From Amycolatopsis sp. NBRC 101858 (GTDB taxonomy: Bacteria; Actinomycetota; Actinomycetes; Mycobacteriales; Pseudonocardiaceae): DNA of 64,000 nucleotides. Below, piece after piece: positions 36,436 through 45,620 of the stretch. Where the stretch lies: positions 124,001 through 188,000 of the forward strand of contig NZ_BSTD01000009.1 of the NCBI RefSeq assembly GCF_030269325.1. Reading direction: 5' to 3'. Position numbers and translations under genes: made by a program. Each line of letters begins with the position of its first letter. The stretch's first letter is position 1. A model generated the notes under the pieces. That model saw nothing but the letters and a program-made list of their open reading frames with translations. It did not search any database and was not told the DNA's origin.

Positions 36436-38169
36436 ATGTGCGCCATGGATGCCGAGCTGACCCGCCGCCAGATCCTGCGCGGCACCGCGGCGGGCGTGGC
36501 CGTCGCGATGACACCCGGGCTCGCGAACGCCGCGACCGCGGCGCTCGTGGGGGAGTACGACGTCGTCGTGGTCGGCTCCGGCGCGGCCGGGATGACCGCG
36601 GCGCTGACGGCGGCGAAGCGCGGGCTCAGCGTCGTCGTGCTGGAGAAGGCACCGACGTTCGGCGGGTCGGCGGCGCGGTCCGGCGCCGGGATCTGGATCC
36701 CGAACAACCCGGTGCTGCTCGCGGCCGGCGTGCCGGACACACCGGCGAAGGCCGCGCAGTACCTCGCCGCGGTCGTCGGGCCGGACGTCCCGGCCGCGCG
36801 GCAGCAGGCTTTCCTGGGCAATGGCCCGCAGATGATCGCATTCGTCATGGCGAACAGCCCGCTGCGGTTCCGGTGGATGGAGGGCTACAGCGACTACTAC
36901 CCGGAGCTGCCGGGCGGGCTGCCGAACGGCCGCTCGATCGAACCGGACCAGTTCGACGGGAACCTGCTCGGCGCCGAGCTGGCGAACTTGAACCCGGCGT
37001 ACCTCGCGACGCCGCCGGGGCTGGTCGTCTTCAGCGCCGACTACAAGTGGCTGAACCTGGCCGCGGTCAACGCGAAGGGCGCGGCGGTCGCCGCCGCCTG
37101 CCTCGCCCGCGGCACGGCCGCCGCGCTGGCCGGGCAGAAACCGCTGACGATGGGGCAGTCGCTCGCCGCCGGTCTGCGGGTGGGGTTGCAGCAGGCGAAC
37201 GTCCCGGTGCTGCTGAACACGCCGTTGCTCGACCTGAACGTCGAAAACGGTGCGGTGACCGGGGTTCTCGTGCCCGGCGGGCTGGTGCGGGCCCGGCGTG
37301 GCGTGATCGTCGGCTCCGGCGGGTTCGAGCACAACGCCGCGATGCGCGCGCAGTACCAGCGGCAGCCGATCGGCACCGCGTGGACGGTCGGGGCGAAGGA
37401 GAACACCGGCGACGGCCACCGCGCCGGGCAGCGCGCCGGCGCGGCGCTCGACCTGATGGACGACGCGTGGTGGGGCCCGGCCATCCCGATCCCCGGCGAC
37501 CCGTACTTCTGCCTGGCGGAGCGGACGCTGCCGGGCGGGCTGATCGTCAACCAGGCCGGCAAGCGGTTCGTCAACGAAGCCGCGCCCTACAGCGACGTCG
37601 TGCACACGATGTACGACAAGAACCCGACGGCGCCGGACATCCCCGCGTGGCTCGTCGTCGACCAGAACTACCGGAACAAGTACCTGTTCCGCGACACCCT
37701 GCCGCTGCTGCCGCTGCCGGACTCCTGGTACACCGCGGGCGCGGTCTTCAAGGCGTCGAGCATCCAGGCGCTCGGCTCGGCGATCGGCGTGCCGCCCGCG
37801 GCCTTGAAGTCCACTGTGGACCGGTTCAACGGCTTCGCGTGGTCCGGAGTGGACGGTGACTTCCGGCGCGGCGCCAGCGCGTACGACCACTACTACACCG
37901 ATCCGCTGGTGCTGCCCAACTCCTGCCTCGCGCCGCTGTGGGCACCGCCGTTCTACGCGTTCAAGATCGTGCCCGGCGACCTCGGCACGAAGGGCGGCAT
38001 GCGCACGGACGCCCGGGCGCGCGTGCTCCGCGCGGACGGCACGGTGATCCCGGGCCTGTACGCCGCCGGCAACGCGAGCGCGGCGGTGATGGGGCACAGT
38101 TACGCGGGCGCCGGCTCCACGATCGGCCCGGCGATGACGTTCGGGTACATCGCCGGGAACGACGTCTAG
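36436..38169 (+). CDS. FAD-dependent 3-ketosteroid-dehydrogenase-like oxidoreductase with Tat signal
   Basis: A 577-residue flavoprotein of the fumarate reductase/KstD group. The N-terminus LTRRQILRGTAAGVAVAMTP looks like a twin-arginine signal ending near ANA (about 33). FAD-binding VVVVGSGAAGMTAALTAAKRG follows at about 43-63 and the C-terminal GLYAAGNASAAVMG with GSTIGPAMTFG completes the FAD site. Family members introduce a 1,2-double bond into 3-ketosteroids; export would be unusual for that. ATG 36445 is an alternative start. Its stop overlaps the convergent luciferase-like gene. Confidence 0.85.
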   Translation: MCAMDAELTRRQILRGTAAGVAVAMTPGLANAATAALVGEYDVVVVGSGAAGMTAALTAAKRGLSVVVLEKAPTFGGSAARSGAGIWIPNNPVLLAAGVPDTPAKAAQYLAAVVGPDVPAARQQAFLGNGPQMIAFVMANSPLRFRWMEGYSDYYPELPGGLPNGRSIEPDQFDGNLLGAELANLNPAYLATPPGLVVFSADYKWLNLAAVNAKGAAVAAACLARGTAAALAGQKPLTMGQSLAAGLRVGLQQANVPVLLNTPLLDLNVENGAVTGVLVPGGLVRARRGVIVGSGGFEHNAAMRAQYQRQPIGTAWTVGAKENTGDGHRAGQRAGAALDLMDDAWWGPAIPIPGDPYFCLAERTLPGGLIVNQAGKRFVNEAAPYSDVVHTMYDKNPTAPDIPAWLVVDQNYRNKYLFRDTLPLLPLPDSWYTAGAVFKASSIQALGSAIGVPPAALKSTVDRFNGFAWSGVDGDFRRGASAYDHYYTDPLVLPNSCLAPLWAPPFYAFKIVPGDLGTKGGMRTDARARVLRADGTVIPGLYAAGNASAAVMGHSYAGAGSTIGPAMTFGYIAGNDV

Positions 38170-39194
38170 AACTCCTTCTGCACCAACGGAAGCACCTCGG
38201 TGCCGAGCAGCTCGATGGCGCGCATGACGTTCTTGTGCGGCACGCCGGACCAGTCCATCTGCAGCGCGTACCGGTCCGCGCCGGTGAGCTTCCCGACAGT
38301 GATCAGCCGTTCGGCGATCTCCTGCGGGCTGCCGACGAACAGGGCCTGCGCGTCGTGGGTGTACCGGTCGTACTCGGCGCGGGTCGGGACCGCCCAGCCG
38401 CGGGCTTTCGCGCCGTACTTCATCGTTTCGAGCCAGTACGGGTAGAAGGTCTCCTTGGCGTCCTGCGAGTTCTCGGCGACGAAGCCGATGGCGCCCATGG
38501 TGACGTGGAGGTCTTCTTTCCGGTGCTCACCGGCCTCGCCCGCCTGGCGGTAGAGGTCGACGAGCGGCGCGAAGCGTTCGGGCCGGCCGCCGATCACGGC
38601 GTAGACGACGGGCAGCCCCAGCAGCCCGGCGCGAATCGACGACTCGGGGTTGCCGCCGGTGCCGATGGAGATGCGCAGGCGGTCGCCGTACGGGCGGGGC
38701 AGGATCCGGGCGTTTTCGAGGGGCGGGCGGAACTTGCCGGACCAGGTGAGCGGGTCTTCGCGATCGATGCGGAGGAGGAGGGCGAGCTTCTCCTCGAAGA
38801 GCTCGTCGTAGTCGCCGAGGTCGTTGCCGAAGAGCGGGAAGGATTCGGTGAACGAACCGCGGCCGGCGAGCAGTTCGGCGCGGCCGTGGCTGAGCTGGTC
38901 GAGGGTGGTGAACTGCTGGTAGACGCGGACCGGGTCCTCGGTGCTGAGGACGGTCACCGCGGAGCTGAGGGTGATCTGGGTGGTGACGCTCGCTGCCGCG
39001 GCCAGGACGGTGCCGGGGTTCGAGATCGCGTACTGGTCCAGGTGGTGCTCGCCGAGGCCGTAGAAGCCGAGGCCGAGTTCGTCGGCGAGCTTGATGCGTT
39101 CGAGGGTGTTGGCCAGCGTCTGCGCGACGGACGGCTGGTCGCCGGTGCGCGGGTCCGGGGCGCGGTCGCCGAAGCTGTAGATGCCGAGTTTCAT
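38166..39194 (-). CDS. LLM-class flavin-dependent oxidoreductase
   Basis: A 342-residue luciferase-like TIM-barrel enzyme using reduced flavin (FMN or F420). GLGEHHLDQYAISNPGTVLA (about residues 46-65), LSSAVTVLSTEDPVRVYQQF and GRGSFTESFPLFG are standard for the group. The C-terminal RLITVGKLTGADRYALQMDW is also typical. ATG 39194 has no recognisable ribosome site, so it may be leaderless. Substrate not known. Confidence 0.92.
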   Translation of the reverse strand: MKLGIYSFGDRAPDPRTGDQPSVAQTLANTLERIKLADELGLGFYGLGEHHLDQYAISNPGTVLAAAASVTTQITLSSAVTVLSTEDPVRVYQQFTTLDQLSHGRAELLAGRGSFTESFPLFGNDLGDYDELFEEKLALLLRIDREDPLTWSGKFRPPLENARILPRPYGDRLRISIGTGGNPESSIRAGLLGLPVVYAVIGGRPERFAPLVDLYRQAGEAGEHRKEDLHVTMGAIGFVAENSQDAKETFYPYWLETMKYGAKARGWAVPTRAEYDRYTHDAQALFVGSPQEIAERLITVGKLTGADRYALQMDWSGVPHKNVMRAIELLGTEVLPLVQKEF

Positions 39195-39233
39195 AGAGCG
39201 TTCAACTATCTGAGGGGCGGATTCGTTCCCGCG

Positions 39234-40403
39234 TCAGCCGAAGCGGGTCTGGATGGCCTCGAGGTTCTTCTCCGACAGCTGCAGAGCGGCCGCGCGGAGA
39301 CTGAGCCCGTCGAGGGTGGCCCGCTCGACCATGCCCGTCACGAGGTCGCGCATCCGCGTGCGCACCTTGTCGAAGGCCTCCTCGGCGTCCGCGCCGACGT
39401 CGCCGAAGAGCGTCCACCACCACCAGGAGTTGGTCGCCGAGTTGGCCACGAAGTCCGGCAGCACGTGGATCCCCCTGGCCGCGAGCAGCTCCTCGGCGTC
39501 GGCCGTCACCGGCATGTTCGCGGCCTCGACGATGAGCTTCGCGCCGATCTTGGCCTGGTTGTCGCCGTCGACGCAGTACGAGATCGCGGCCGGCACGAGC
39601 ACCTCGGCCGCGACGTCGAGCCAGGCCTCGGGCGGGAGGAGCTCGTCGCCCGGCTTGAGGTGGTCGCGGTCGATGCCGCCGAAGCGGTCGCGGTGGCGCA
39701 GCAGGTTCTCGACGTCGAGACCGTCCGGGTTGGCGACGACCCCGCGCACGTCCGAGACGCCGACCACCTGGAGGCCGGCTTCGGCGAGGAACCGCGCGGT
39801 CGCGCCGCCCATCGAGCCGAACCCCTGGACGACGACGCGGTTCGGCCCGTCGAGCCGGAGCATCTCGAGCCCGGTGAGCGTGGCCTGGGCGACGCCGAGG
39901 CCGCCGACCAGCTCGTCGAGCCCCAGGCCGCCGACCTCGATGCGGAAGGCGTCGGCCAGCCGCTCGGTCGCCGCGTCGCGGTCTTCGAGGAGCGGGTAGA
40001 CCGCCTGGACCGAGCTGAGCAGGCCGATCTCCGCGATGACGCCGTCGATGACGTCCTGGCGCAGGCCGAGGTCCTCGCCCATGGTCCAGTAGCGCTCGAT
40101 CAGCGGGCGCATGGCGTGCAGGTAGCGGGCGACGACGTCGCGGGCGCGCTCGTCGTGCGGGTCGAAGTCGATGCCGCCCTTGGCGCCGCCGAGGGGGACG
40201 TACCGGCCGTCGGGGTCGTAGTTGAGGCCCTCCTTGAGCGTCATGCCCCTCGCCAGGCCGCGGACCTCGAACAGCGTGCAGCCGCGGCGCATCCGCAGGC
40301 CGCCGCTGGCCACGCCGCGGACCAGCCGGTCGATCACCAGGTAGCCGCGGCACCCGGTGACCGGGTCGGTCCACGCCACTTCGAGCAACGCCGGCCCGGT
40401 CAC
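39234..40403 (-). CDS. Glu/Leu/Phe/Val-family amino-acid dehydrogenase
   Basis: A 389-residue oxidative deaminase. The catalytic lysine is in PLGGAKGGIDFDP (about residue 73), with the dinucleotide loop GFGSMGGATARFLAEAGLQV at about 195-214. Its length suits the leucine/phenylalanine/valine dehydrogenase branch or a glutamate dehydrogenase-like enzyme. The four-tryptophan run SWWWWTLFGD near residue 344 is striking. GTG 40403 overlaps the TetR gene stop by GTGA, so the regulator and enzyme are coupled. Confidence 0.9.
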   Translation of the reverse strand: MTGPALLEVAWTDPVTGCRGYLVIDRLVRGVASGGLRMRRGCTLFEVRGLARGMTLKEGLNYDPDGRYVPLGGAKGGIDFDPHDERARDVVARYLHAMRPLIERYWTMGEDLGLRQDVIDGVIAEIGLLSSVQAVYPLLEDRDAATERLADAFRIEVGGLGLDELVGGLGVAQATLTGLEMLRLDGPNRVVVQGFGSMGGATARFLAEAGLQVVGVSDVRGVVANPDGLDVENLLRHRDRFGGIDRDHLKPGDELLPPEAWLDVAAEVLVPAAISYCVDGDNQAKIGAKLIVEAANMPVTADAEELLAARGIHVLPDFVANSATNSWWWWTLFGDVGADAEEAFDKVRTRMRDLVTGMVERATLDGLSLRAAALQLSEKNLEAIQTRFG

Positions 40404-41014
40404 CGGTCCTCCGCGGTCAGCGCCGGTTCGGGCACGCCGAGTTCGTGGGTCAGTGCTTGGCCGACCCACCGGGCGCAGTCGTCGGCGGTGACGGTGCCCT
40501 CGCGCGCGACGAACTGCACGGCGAGCCCGTCGAGCAGGGCGGTCAGCCGCCACGCCGCGCCCTGCGGGTCGGGGCACCGGAACTCGCCGGCGGCGACGCC
40601 CTCGGTGATGAGCGAGACGACGGCGTCGCGCCACCGCAGGTCGAGCCGCTGGACGACCTCCCGCAGTTCGGCGTCGCGCATCGCCGCGGCGCCGGCCTCG
40701 ATCCACAGGTGCCAGCCGGCGGCGGGCTCGGTCGGTCCGTAAAGGACGAGGACGGCGCGAAGGCGTTCGCCGGCCGGGCCGGGACGGGCCAGCTCGTCGC
40801 GCAGGACGGCGAGGTTGCGTTCGGCGGCCTGGCGGAACGCCTCGATGATGAGGGCTTCGAGGGTGCCGAAGTGGTAGAAGATCAAGGCGGTGCTGACGTC
40901 GAGGGCCTTCGCGACATCGGCCGCCCGCACGCCGGCGATGCCGCGGGCCCGGACCCGTTCGAGCGCGGCGAGCACGATCTCCTCCCGCCGGACTGCCACC
41001 GCCTTGCGCGTCAT
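40400..41014 (-). CDS. TetR-family regulator (BetI-like) coupled to the amino-acid dehydrogenase
   Basis: A 204-residue TetR regulator. EEIVLAALERVRARGIAGVR followed by AADVAKALDVSTALIFYHFG (about residues 11-50) is the DNA-binding domain with the FYHF recognition end. The C-terminal half (RWRDAVVSLITEGVAAGEFR, LLDGLAVQFVAREG) matches the BetI-type ligand domain. ATG 41014. It is cotranscribed and translationally coupled with the dehydrogenase, which it probably regulates. Confidence 0.92.
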   Translation of the reverse strand: MTRKAVAVRREEIVLAALERVRARGIAGVRAADVAKALDVSTALIFYHFGTLEALIIEAFRQAAERNLAVLRDELARPGPAGERLRAVLVLYGPTEPAAGWHLWIEAGAAAMRDAELREVVQRLDLRWRDAVVSLITEGVAAGEFRCPDPQGAAWRLTALLDGLAVQFVAREGTVTADDCARWVGQALTHELGVPEPALTAEDR

Positions 41015-41042
41015 GCGGTCACCGTACCCAGGACGTGGGCGG

Positions 41043-41882
41043 TCAGCCGCGCAGTTCGGTGACGAGCGCCCGCAGCCAGGGGCCGGCGATCGCGGGCTCG
41101 GCGGAGATCGTCCGGACGAGCCTGTCGCGCACCGCGGCCGACCGGCCGGCGTCGACGAGCGCGAAGGCTTCGGCCAGCGCGCGGCGCGTCGCTTTGCCGT
41201 GGTCGGGGGTCCGGACGGTCTCGTCGGTCCAGCGCTGCCGCGGGAACGACGGGGTCAGCTTCGGCTGGTCGTTGCCGAAGTAGCACCAGACGTCCCGCGC
41301 GAGCGAGACGTTGCGAACCGCCGCGGCGGGCAGTTCCCGCGTCCAGGCGACGTCTTCCTGCCAGCGCCAGGCGTCCGGACGGATCGGCTGCCGCAGGGTG
41401 ACGCCGAGGAACCGCAGCTTGCGCCGGATGACGTGCCAGGCTTCGCGGTCTTCGTCGATCCAGTCGCGCAGCTGGACGTACAGCTCGGTGAAGGTGTCGC
41501 CTTCGTAGACGAGGTCGACGAAGACGGTCGGCCGGGTCCCGCGAGCAAGAGAGTGGGGAGTGATCCCGGCGGCGGCAAGGTTTTCCCGCAGCAGCCGCAC
41601 ATCCCGCCGGCCGAAACCCCGCCGTGGCTTGAGCGAGAGCGGAACCCGGCGCACCCGATCCCGCCACGATGTGTGGTCGAGGGCGCCGGAGAGGAGGTCG
41701 TGCATGCTGTCGAGCGACCGGCCGACGAAGTGGAGTTCGCCGTCACCGCACCGGGCGAGGACCTTGGCGGTGCAGGTGGTGAGGTCGGGGAGAAACCAGA
41801 GGCGCGGCTTTTCGGCGTCGTCGAGGAGCGTCCCGACCTGGTCGGGACGCACCAGGTCCCACCGGAACGGTCGGTTCGTCAT
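41043..41882 (-). CDS. Hypothetical protein with possible phosphoribosyltransferase-like fold
   Basis: A 279-residue protein. DGELHFVGRSLDSMHDLLSG (about residues 47-66) and the acidic VFVDLVYEGDTFTEL (about 120-134) resemble the substrate and pyrophosphate loops of phosphoribosyltransferases, but I do not recognise the family. The second half is rich in aromatic residues (DAWRWQEDVAW, DVWCYFGNDQ). ATG 41882. It lies 28 bp from the TetR start on the same strand. No signal peptide. Confidence 0.75.
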   Translation of the reverse strand: MTNRPFRWDLVRPDQVGTLLDDAEKPRLWFLPDLTTCTAKVLARCGDGELHFVGRSLDSMHDLLSGALDHTSWRDRVRRVPLSLKPRRGFGRRDVRLLRENLAAAGITPHSLARGTRPTVFVDLVYEGDTFTELYVQLRDWIDEDREAWHVIRRKLRFLGVTLRQPIRPDAWRWQEDVAWTRELPAAAVRNVSLARDVWCYFGNDQPKLTPSFPRQRWTDETVRTPDHGKATRRALAEAFALVDAGRSAAVRDRLVRTISAEPAIAGPWLRALVTELRG

Positions 41883-43069
41883 GTGGCCAGGGTAGGTTCG
41901 GGATCCGTTGGGGGGCAACGGAATTTCCCGGCCTTCGTGGGCGGGGTGGTGGGCTCGGGCGGCTCTGCGGTCGGAGGTCGGAGAACGGTGGTTGCGGGGA
42001 TTTCGCTGCGGGTGAAGCGAATCCGGCGCGACGGTGCGGGCGCGGGGTGGTGCGTGGAGCAGAGCGGGTAGGGAATTGGGAGTTGACGGTGGGGGAGGGA
42101 TGGCTGTGGTGACGCCGGACTGGGCGCCGCTGCGGAGATCGCCATGGCGGGACGCGGCCACGGGGCGCAAGTGAGATCGAGCCGACGGGCGACGGGTGGC
42201 GGACCTGTCGACGAGTGGCGACGCGACGGGGCGGACTGACCGCCGACGCGGCGGGCCGCGACGGGCGGACCGGTCGACGAGGTGGCTTGGTGGCAAGGGA
42301 ATGGGCGGATCGACTGGCGAAATGACGGGCGGCGAGGTAGTGAGCGACGAGAGTGGCGAGCCGAAGGGCCGGCGCGGTGGCGGGCAGAGCGGCGAGGTGG
42401 TGGGGCGCCGGGCCACAGGCGAAAGCCGCCGCTGTCTGCCGGAGTTGCGGTCGACAGGTTTGGTGAGGTCGATAGGTGGGGGGTGGTAGCCGGAGCGAGG
42501 GCCGATGGGTGCAGTGGCAGCCGATAGCCGGTGCGACAACTGATGGGTGCGATGGTGGTTGGGGGGGCAGCGGCTGGTGGGGTCGTGGCTGACGGGGTGC
42601 GGCTGCAGCTTGAGCGGCGGCTGATGGGTGCGGCCGCGTTCGGTGCGGCGGTTGATGGATGTGGTTGTGGTGGGTGTGACCGGAGTTGGTGCGGCGGTAG
42701 GTGGTGCGGCCGGAGTTGGTGGTGGCGGCTGATGGGCATGGCCGCAGTCGGAGCGGTGGTTGATGGGTGTGGCGGCAGGCGGGGCGGCGGCTGATAGTTG
42801 TGGTGAGGGCAGTGGCTGATGGGAGGGGCGGCGGTTGATGGATGTGGTCGTGGTGGATGTGGCCGGCGATGGTGGCCGTGGTTGGTGGGTCGGCCGGAGT
42901 TGGTGATGGGTTGGCCGCCGATGGGGGTGGGCGGAGGCTGGGGTGGGTGCGGGGTTGTCGGGGTGGCAGTCGGTTGGTGCGGGCGGCAGGGGAGCGATGG
43001 TCGTGGGGAAACGGCTGGGCCGGGGGACCGCTCTCGCGGCTCCTCGGCCCAGCTATGGGAACCGGCCTC
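41883..43069. other. 1.2-kb gene-free, G-rich degenerate repeat region
   Basis: The plus strand becomes strongly G/T-rich, with recurring GGCTGATGGGTGTGG and GCCGGAGTTGGTG motifs between about 42500 and 42990, and many GGG runs. Open frames across it are compositionally biased (Pro/His/Ser on one strand, Gly/Trp on the other) and lack ribosome sites. I see no gene. A hairpin near its right end probably ends the epoxide hydrolase transcript. Confidence 0.75.
43014..43053 (-). terminator. Hairpin terminator of the epoxide hydrolase gene
   Basis: GCTGGGCCG (43014-43022) pairs with CGGCCCAGC (43045-43053) around a 22-nt loop, 17 bp beyond the epoxide hydrolase stop on the minus strand. Confidence 0.6.
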
Positions 43070-44767
43070 TCAAGCCGTCCAGTTTGGGTTGCGGCCCAAG
43101 TAGTGCAGCAGCTCTGATACCGCGTCCTCGTTTGCTGGGCCTTCCAGGGCCGGTGCGTACGCGAATCCTCGCAGGGGCTCTGCCAGCTCCTTGGCCACCG
43201 GGAGCAGCGCCGCTGCCATCTCCTCTGTCAGGGGGGACTTCTGGCCCGTTGCGATGGCGATGTCCCATGCGTGGACCGCTGCGTCCAATGCTGCCGCTCC
43301 CACGGCCACCGCGGCCGGGAGGGCTCCCTGGGGCAGGGGCGTTGGTACCGCTTCCGCATTCCGGGACACCGTTGCGAAGGCCGCTGCCGCTGCTGCCAGC
43401 TTGGGCTCCAGGAACGCCGGTACGTCCGCGAGCTCGCCCGATGGCGCGAACGGGTTGAAGTCCGGGCCCGGCTCGCCCGTGATGAATGCCGCGTAGCCCT
43501 GCTGGTCGCCTCCCGCGTGCTGGAGGACCTGGGTCACCGTCCACTGCGCGCACGGTGTCGGGAGCGAACCGTCCGTGATGCCCGCTGCTGCCGTGCGCAG
43601 CGCCTGGTGGGCCGCTGTCAGGATTGGCCACGGTGACGTGAGGCCGGCGAAGAACGTGCGGATGTCCGCCACCAGGATCTCCGGGGCCTCGTGCGCCGCG
43701 TAGTGGCCGGCCGCGTCGCGGGGGCCGCCCGTCGCCGACCTCGCGTCGTACGCGTTCCAGCTGATGATGTTCGTGTGGTCTCGGTCGGCGAAACGGCGGA
43801 TCGACTGGAAGTCGCCCGCGAACATCGCCAGGGCCGTCGGGACCGTCGTCGGGGCCGACGGCTGCGGCGGCGTGTGCGCGTCCTCGTAGTAGAAGCGGAT
43901 CGACGAGCCGCCCGTGCCCGTCAGCCAGTACAGCGCCACGTTCGCGAGGACGAAGTCCGCGTCCAGGTGCTCGCCGAACAGCTGCGCGTTCCACGCCAGC
44001 AGCGCCAGCGGGGAGTCGGCCAGCGCGAACGCGAGGGTGTGCGGCTGCTGGCTGTGCAGCGTGTTGAAGGAGAACATGTTCTCGTAGAACCACTGCAGGT
44101 GCGCGAGCGCGGCCTGGTCGGCCTCGCTCAGGTCCGCCATCTCCGCCGGGTCGCCGGACGGGAACGAGAACAGCTGCGTGACGTGCACGCCGACGACCTT
44201 CTCCGGCGCCAGCCGCCCGATCTCCGGCGAGATCATCGACCCCGCGTCGTTGCCCGCCGCGCCGTACGACTCGTAGCCCAGCCGGCTCATCAGTTCCGCC
44301 CACGCCGCCGCCGTGCGGTGCGTGCCCCAGCCCGCCGACCGCGTCGGGCCCGAGAACCCGAAGCCCGGCAGCGACGGGATCACCAGGTGGAACGCCGGCG
44401 CGCCGGCCGACTCCGGCTCGGTCAGCGGGCCGATGACGTCCAGGTACTCGGCGATCGACCCCGGCCAGCCGTGCGTCAGCACCAGCGGTGTCGCGTCCGC
44501 GCGGGACGACCGGACGTGCAGGAAGTGGATCGTCTCGCCGTCGATCTCCGTCACGAACTGCGGATACGCGTTGAGCCGCGCCTCGAACGCCCGCCAGTCG
44601 AACTTCTCCAGCCAGTGCTCGGCCAGCGCGCGGACCCGCTCGTTCGTGACGCCGTACTCGGCGGGCAGGTCGTCCGGCCAGAGCGCCCGGCGCAGGCGCG
44701 CCTGCAGGTCGTCCAGGGCGGACTGGGGGATCTCGGCGCGGAACGGGCGAAGGGCGGGGACCGTCAT
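43070..44767 (-). CDS. Epoxide hydrolase fused to a TIGR03086-like (mycothiol isomerase-fold) domain
   Basis: A 565-residue fusion. Residues 1-375 are a microsomal-type epoxide hydrolase: N-terminal EHN region (FRAEIPQSALDDLQARLRRA), oxyanion HGWPGS (99-104), nucleophile Asp174 in GNDAGS, and base His355 in AGHYAAHEAPE. Residues about 381-565 resemble TIGR03086/DinB-like proteins, with WTVTQVLQHAGG (His417), and VHAWDIA (His499, Asp502) as likely metal ligands. The second fold is linked to mycothiol chemistry, so epoxide opening may be paired with thiol conjugation; that is inference. ATG 44767 follows GAGGAG. It is divergent from a TetR gene. Confidence 0.88.
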   Translation of the reverse strand: MTVPALRPFRAEIPQSALDDLQARLRRALWPDDLPAEYGVTNERVRALAEHWLEKFDWRAFEARLNAYPQFVTEIDGETIHFLHVRSSRADATPLVLTHGWPGSIAEYLDVIGPLTEPESAGAPAFHLVIPSLPGFGFSGPTRSAGWGTHRTAAAWAELMSRLGYESYGAAGNDAGSMISPEIGRLAPEKVVGVHVTQLFSFPSGDPAEMADLSEADQAALAHLQWFYENMFSFNTLHSQQPHTLAFALADSPLALLAWNAQLFGEHLDADFVLANVALYWLTGTGGSSIRFYYEDAHTPPQPSAPTTVPTALAMFAGDFQSIRRFADRDHTNIISWNAYDARSATGGPRDAAGHYAAHEAPEILVADIRTFFAGLTSPWPILTAAHQALRTAAAGITDGSLPTPCAQWTVTQVLQHAGGDQQGYAAFITGEPGPDFNPFAPSGELADVPAFLEPKLAAAAAAFATVSRNAEAVPTPLPQGALPAAVAVGAAALDAAVHAWDIAIATGQKSPLTEEMAAALLPVAKELAEPLRGFAYAPALEGPANEDAVSELLHYLGRNPNWTA

Positions 44768-44790
44768 GGCTGACTCCTCGGAGACTGGAA

Positions 44791-44837
44791 CGGAATGCTT
44801 CGTTCCGAACTGTACCAGAGCGGAATGATCCGTTCCA
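44791..44837. promoter_or_regulatory. Pair of palindromic TetR operators
   Basis: CGGAATGCTTCGTTCCG (44791-44807) and CGGAATGATCCGTTCCA (44821-44837) share the CGGAA-N7-TTCC palindrome and start 30 bp apart, filling the 86-bp gap between divergent epoxide hydrolase and TetR genes. Confidence 0.85.
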
Positions 44838-44853
44838 GTGGTAATCTCGGTCC

Positions 44854-45483
44854 ATGCCCGAGACCGCCTTGCCGGGCCGCCGCGCCCAGGCCGCCCGCAA
44901 CGACTTCGTCATCCTCGACGCCGCCCGCCAGGTCTTCCTGGTGGACCCGAAGGCGCCGATCTCGCACGTCGCCGAGCGCGCGGGCGTCGGGATCAGCGCC
45001 CTCTACCGGCGCTACCCGAGCAAGGAGTTCCTCCTCTGCCGGCTCTGCCACGACGGCCTCCGCACCTACATCGCCGAAGCCGAGGCCGCCGACGAGGAGC
45101 CGGACGGCTGGACGGCCCTCACCGGCTTCCTGCGCCGGGTGGTCGACGCCGATGTTCACTCGCTGACCGTCCACCTCGCGGGCACGTTCACCCCGACCGA
45201 GGAGATGGGCGCCGACGCGCGGCGGGCGAACGAGCTGTCCGCGGGGCTCTTCGCGCGGGCACGCGGGACCGGGCGGCTCCGCGAAGACGCCGTCACCGAG
45301 GACATCGGCATGATCCTCGAGTGCTGCGCGGCGATCCGCGTGGAGGACGCGGAGCGCACCGCCCAGCTGCGCCGCCGGTACCTGGCGATGCTCGTCGAGG
45401 GGCTGGAAGCGGGAAAAGACCGCGAACTGCCGGGCCCGCCGCCGCGTCCGGGTGAGATGAACGGCCGCTGGCGTCCGTCCTGA
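44854..45483 (+). CDS. TetR-family repressor of the epoxide hydrolase fusion
   Basis: A 209-residue TetR protein. FVILDAARQVFLVDPKAPIS and HVAERAGVGISALYRRYPSK (about residues 18-57) make the helix-turn-helix domain, ending in the typical YRRYPSKE. The C-terminal domain is unassigned and ends in a proline-rich tail. ATG 44854 lies just after the second operator, so it is probably autoregulated and represses the divergent hydrolase. Confidence 0.92.
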   Translation: MPETALPGRRAQAARNDFVILDAARQVFLVDPKAPISHVAERAGVGISALYRRYPSKEFLLCRLCHDGLRTYIAEAEAADEEPDGWTALTGFLRRVVDADVHSLTVHLAGTFTPTEEMGADARRANELSAGLFARARGTGRLREDAVTEDIGMILECCAAIRVEDAERTAQLRRRYLAMLVEGLEAGKDRELPGPPPRPGEMNGRWRPS

Positions 45484-45620
45484 CGGCCGTGCCGCGGCGC
45501 GTCCGGATGGCGGTAACGAATGCCGGTTTTGCGACGACTGAACAGCGTCGGCTGTCCACCAAGACCACGCAGCATCTGTCAGAGCGGCATTCCCCGGACC
45601 GAAACGGCGAGATCACGACT

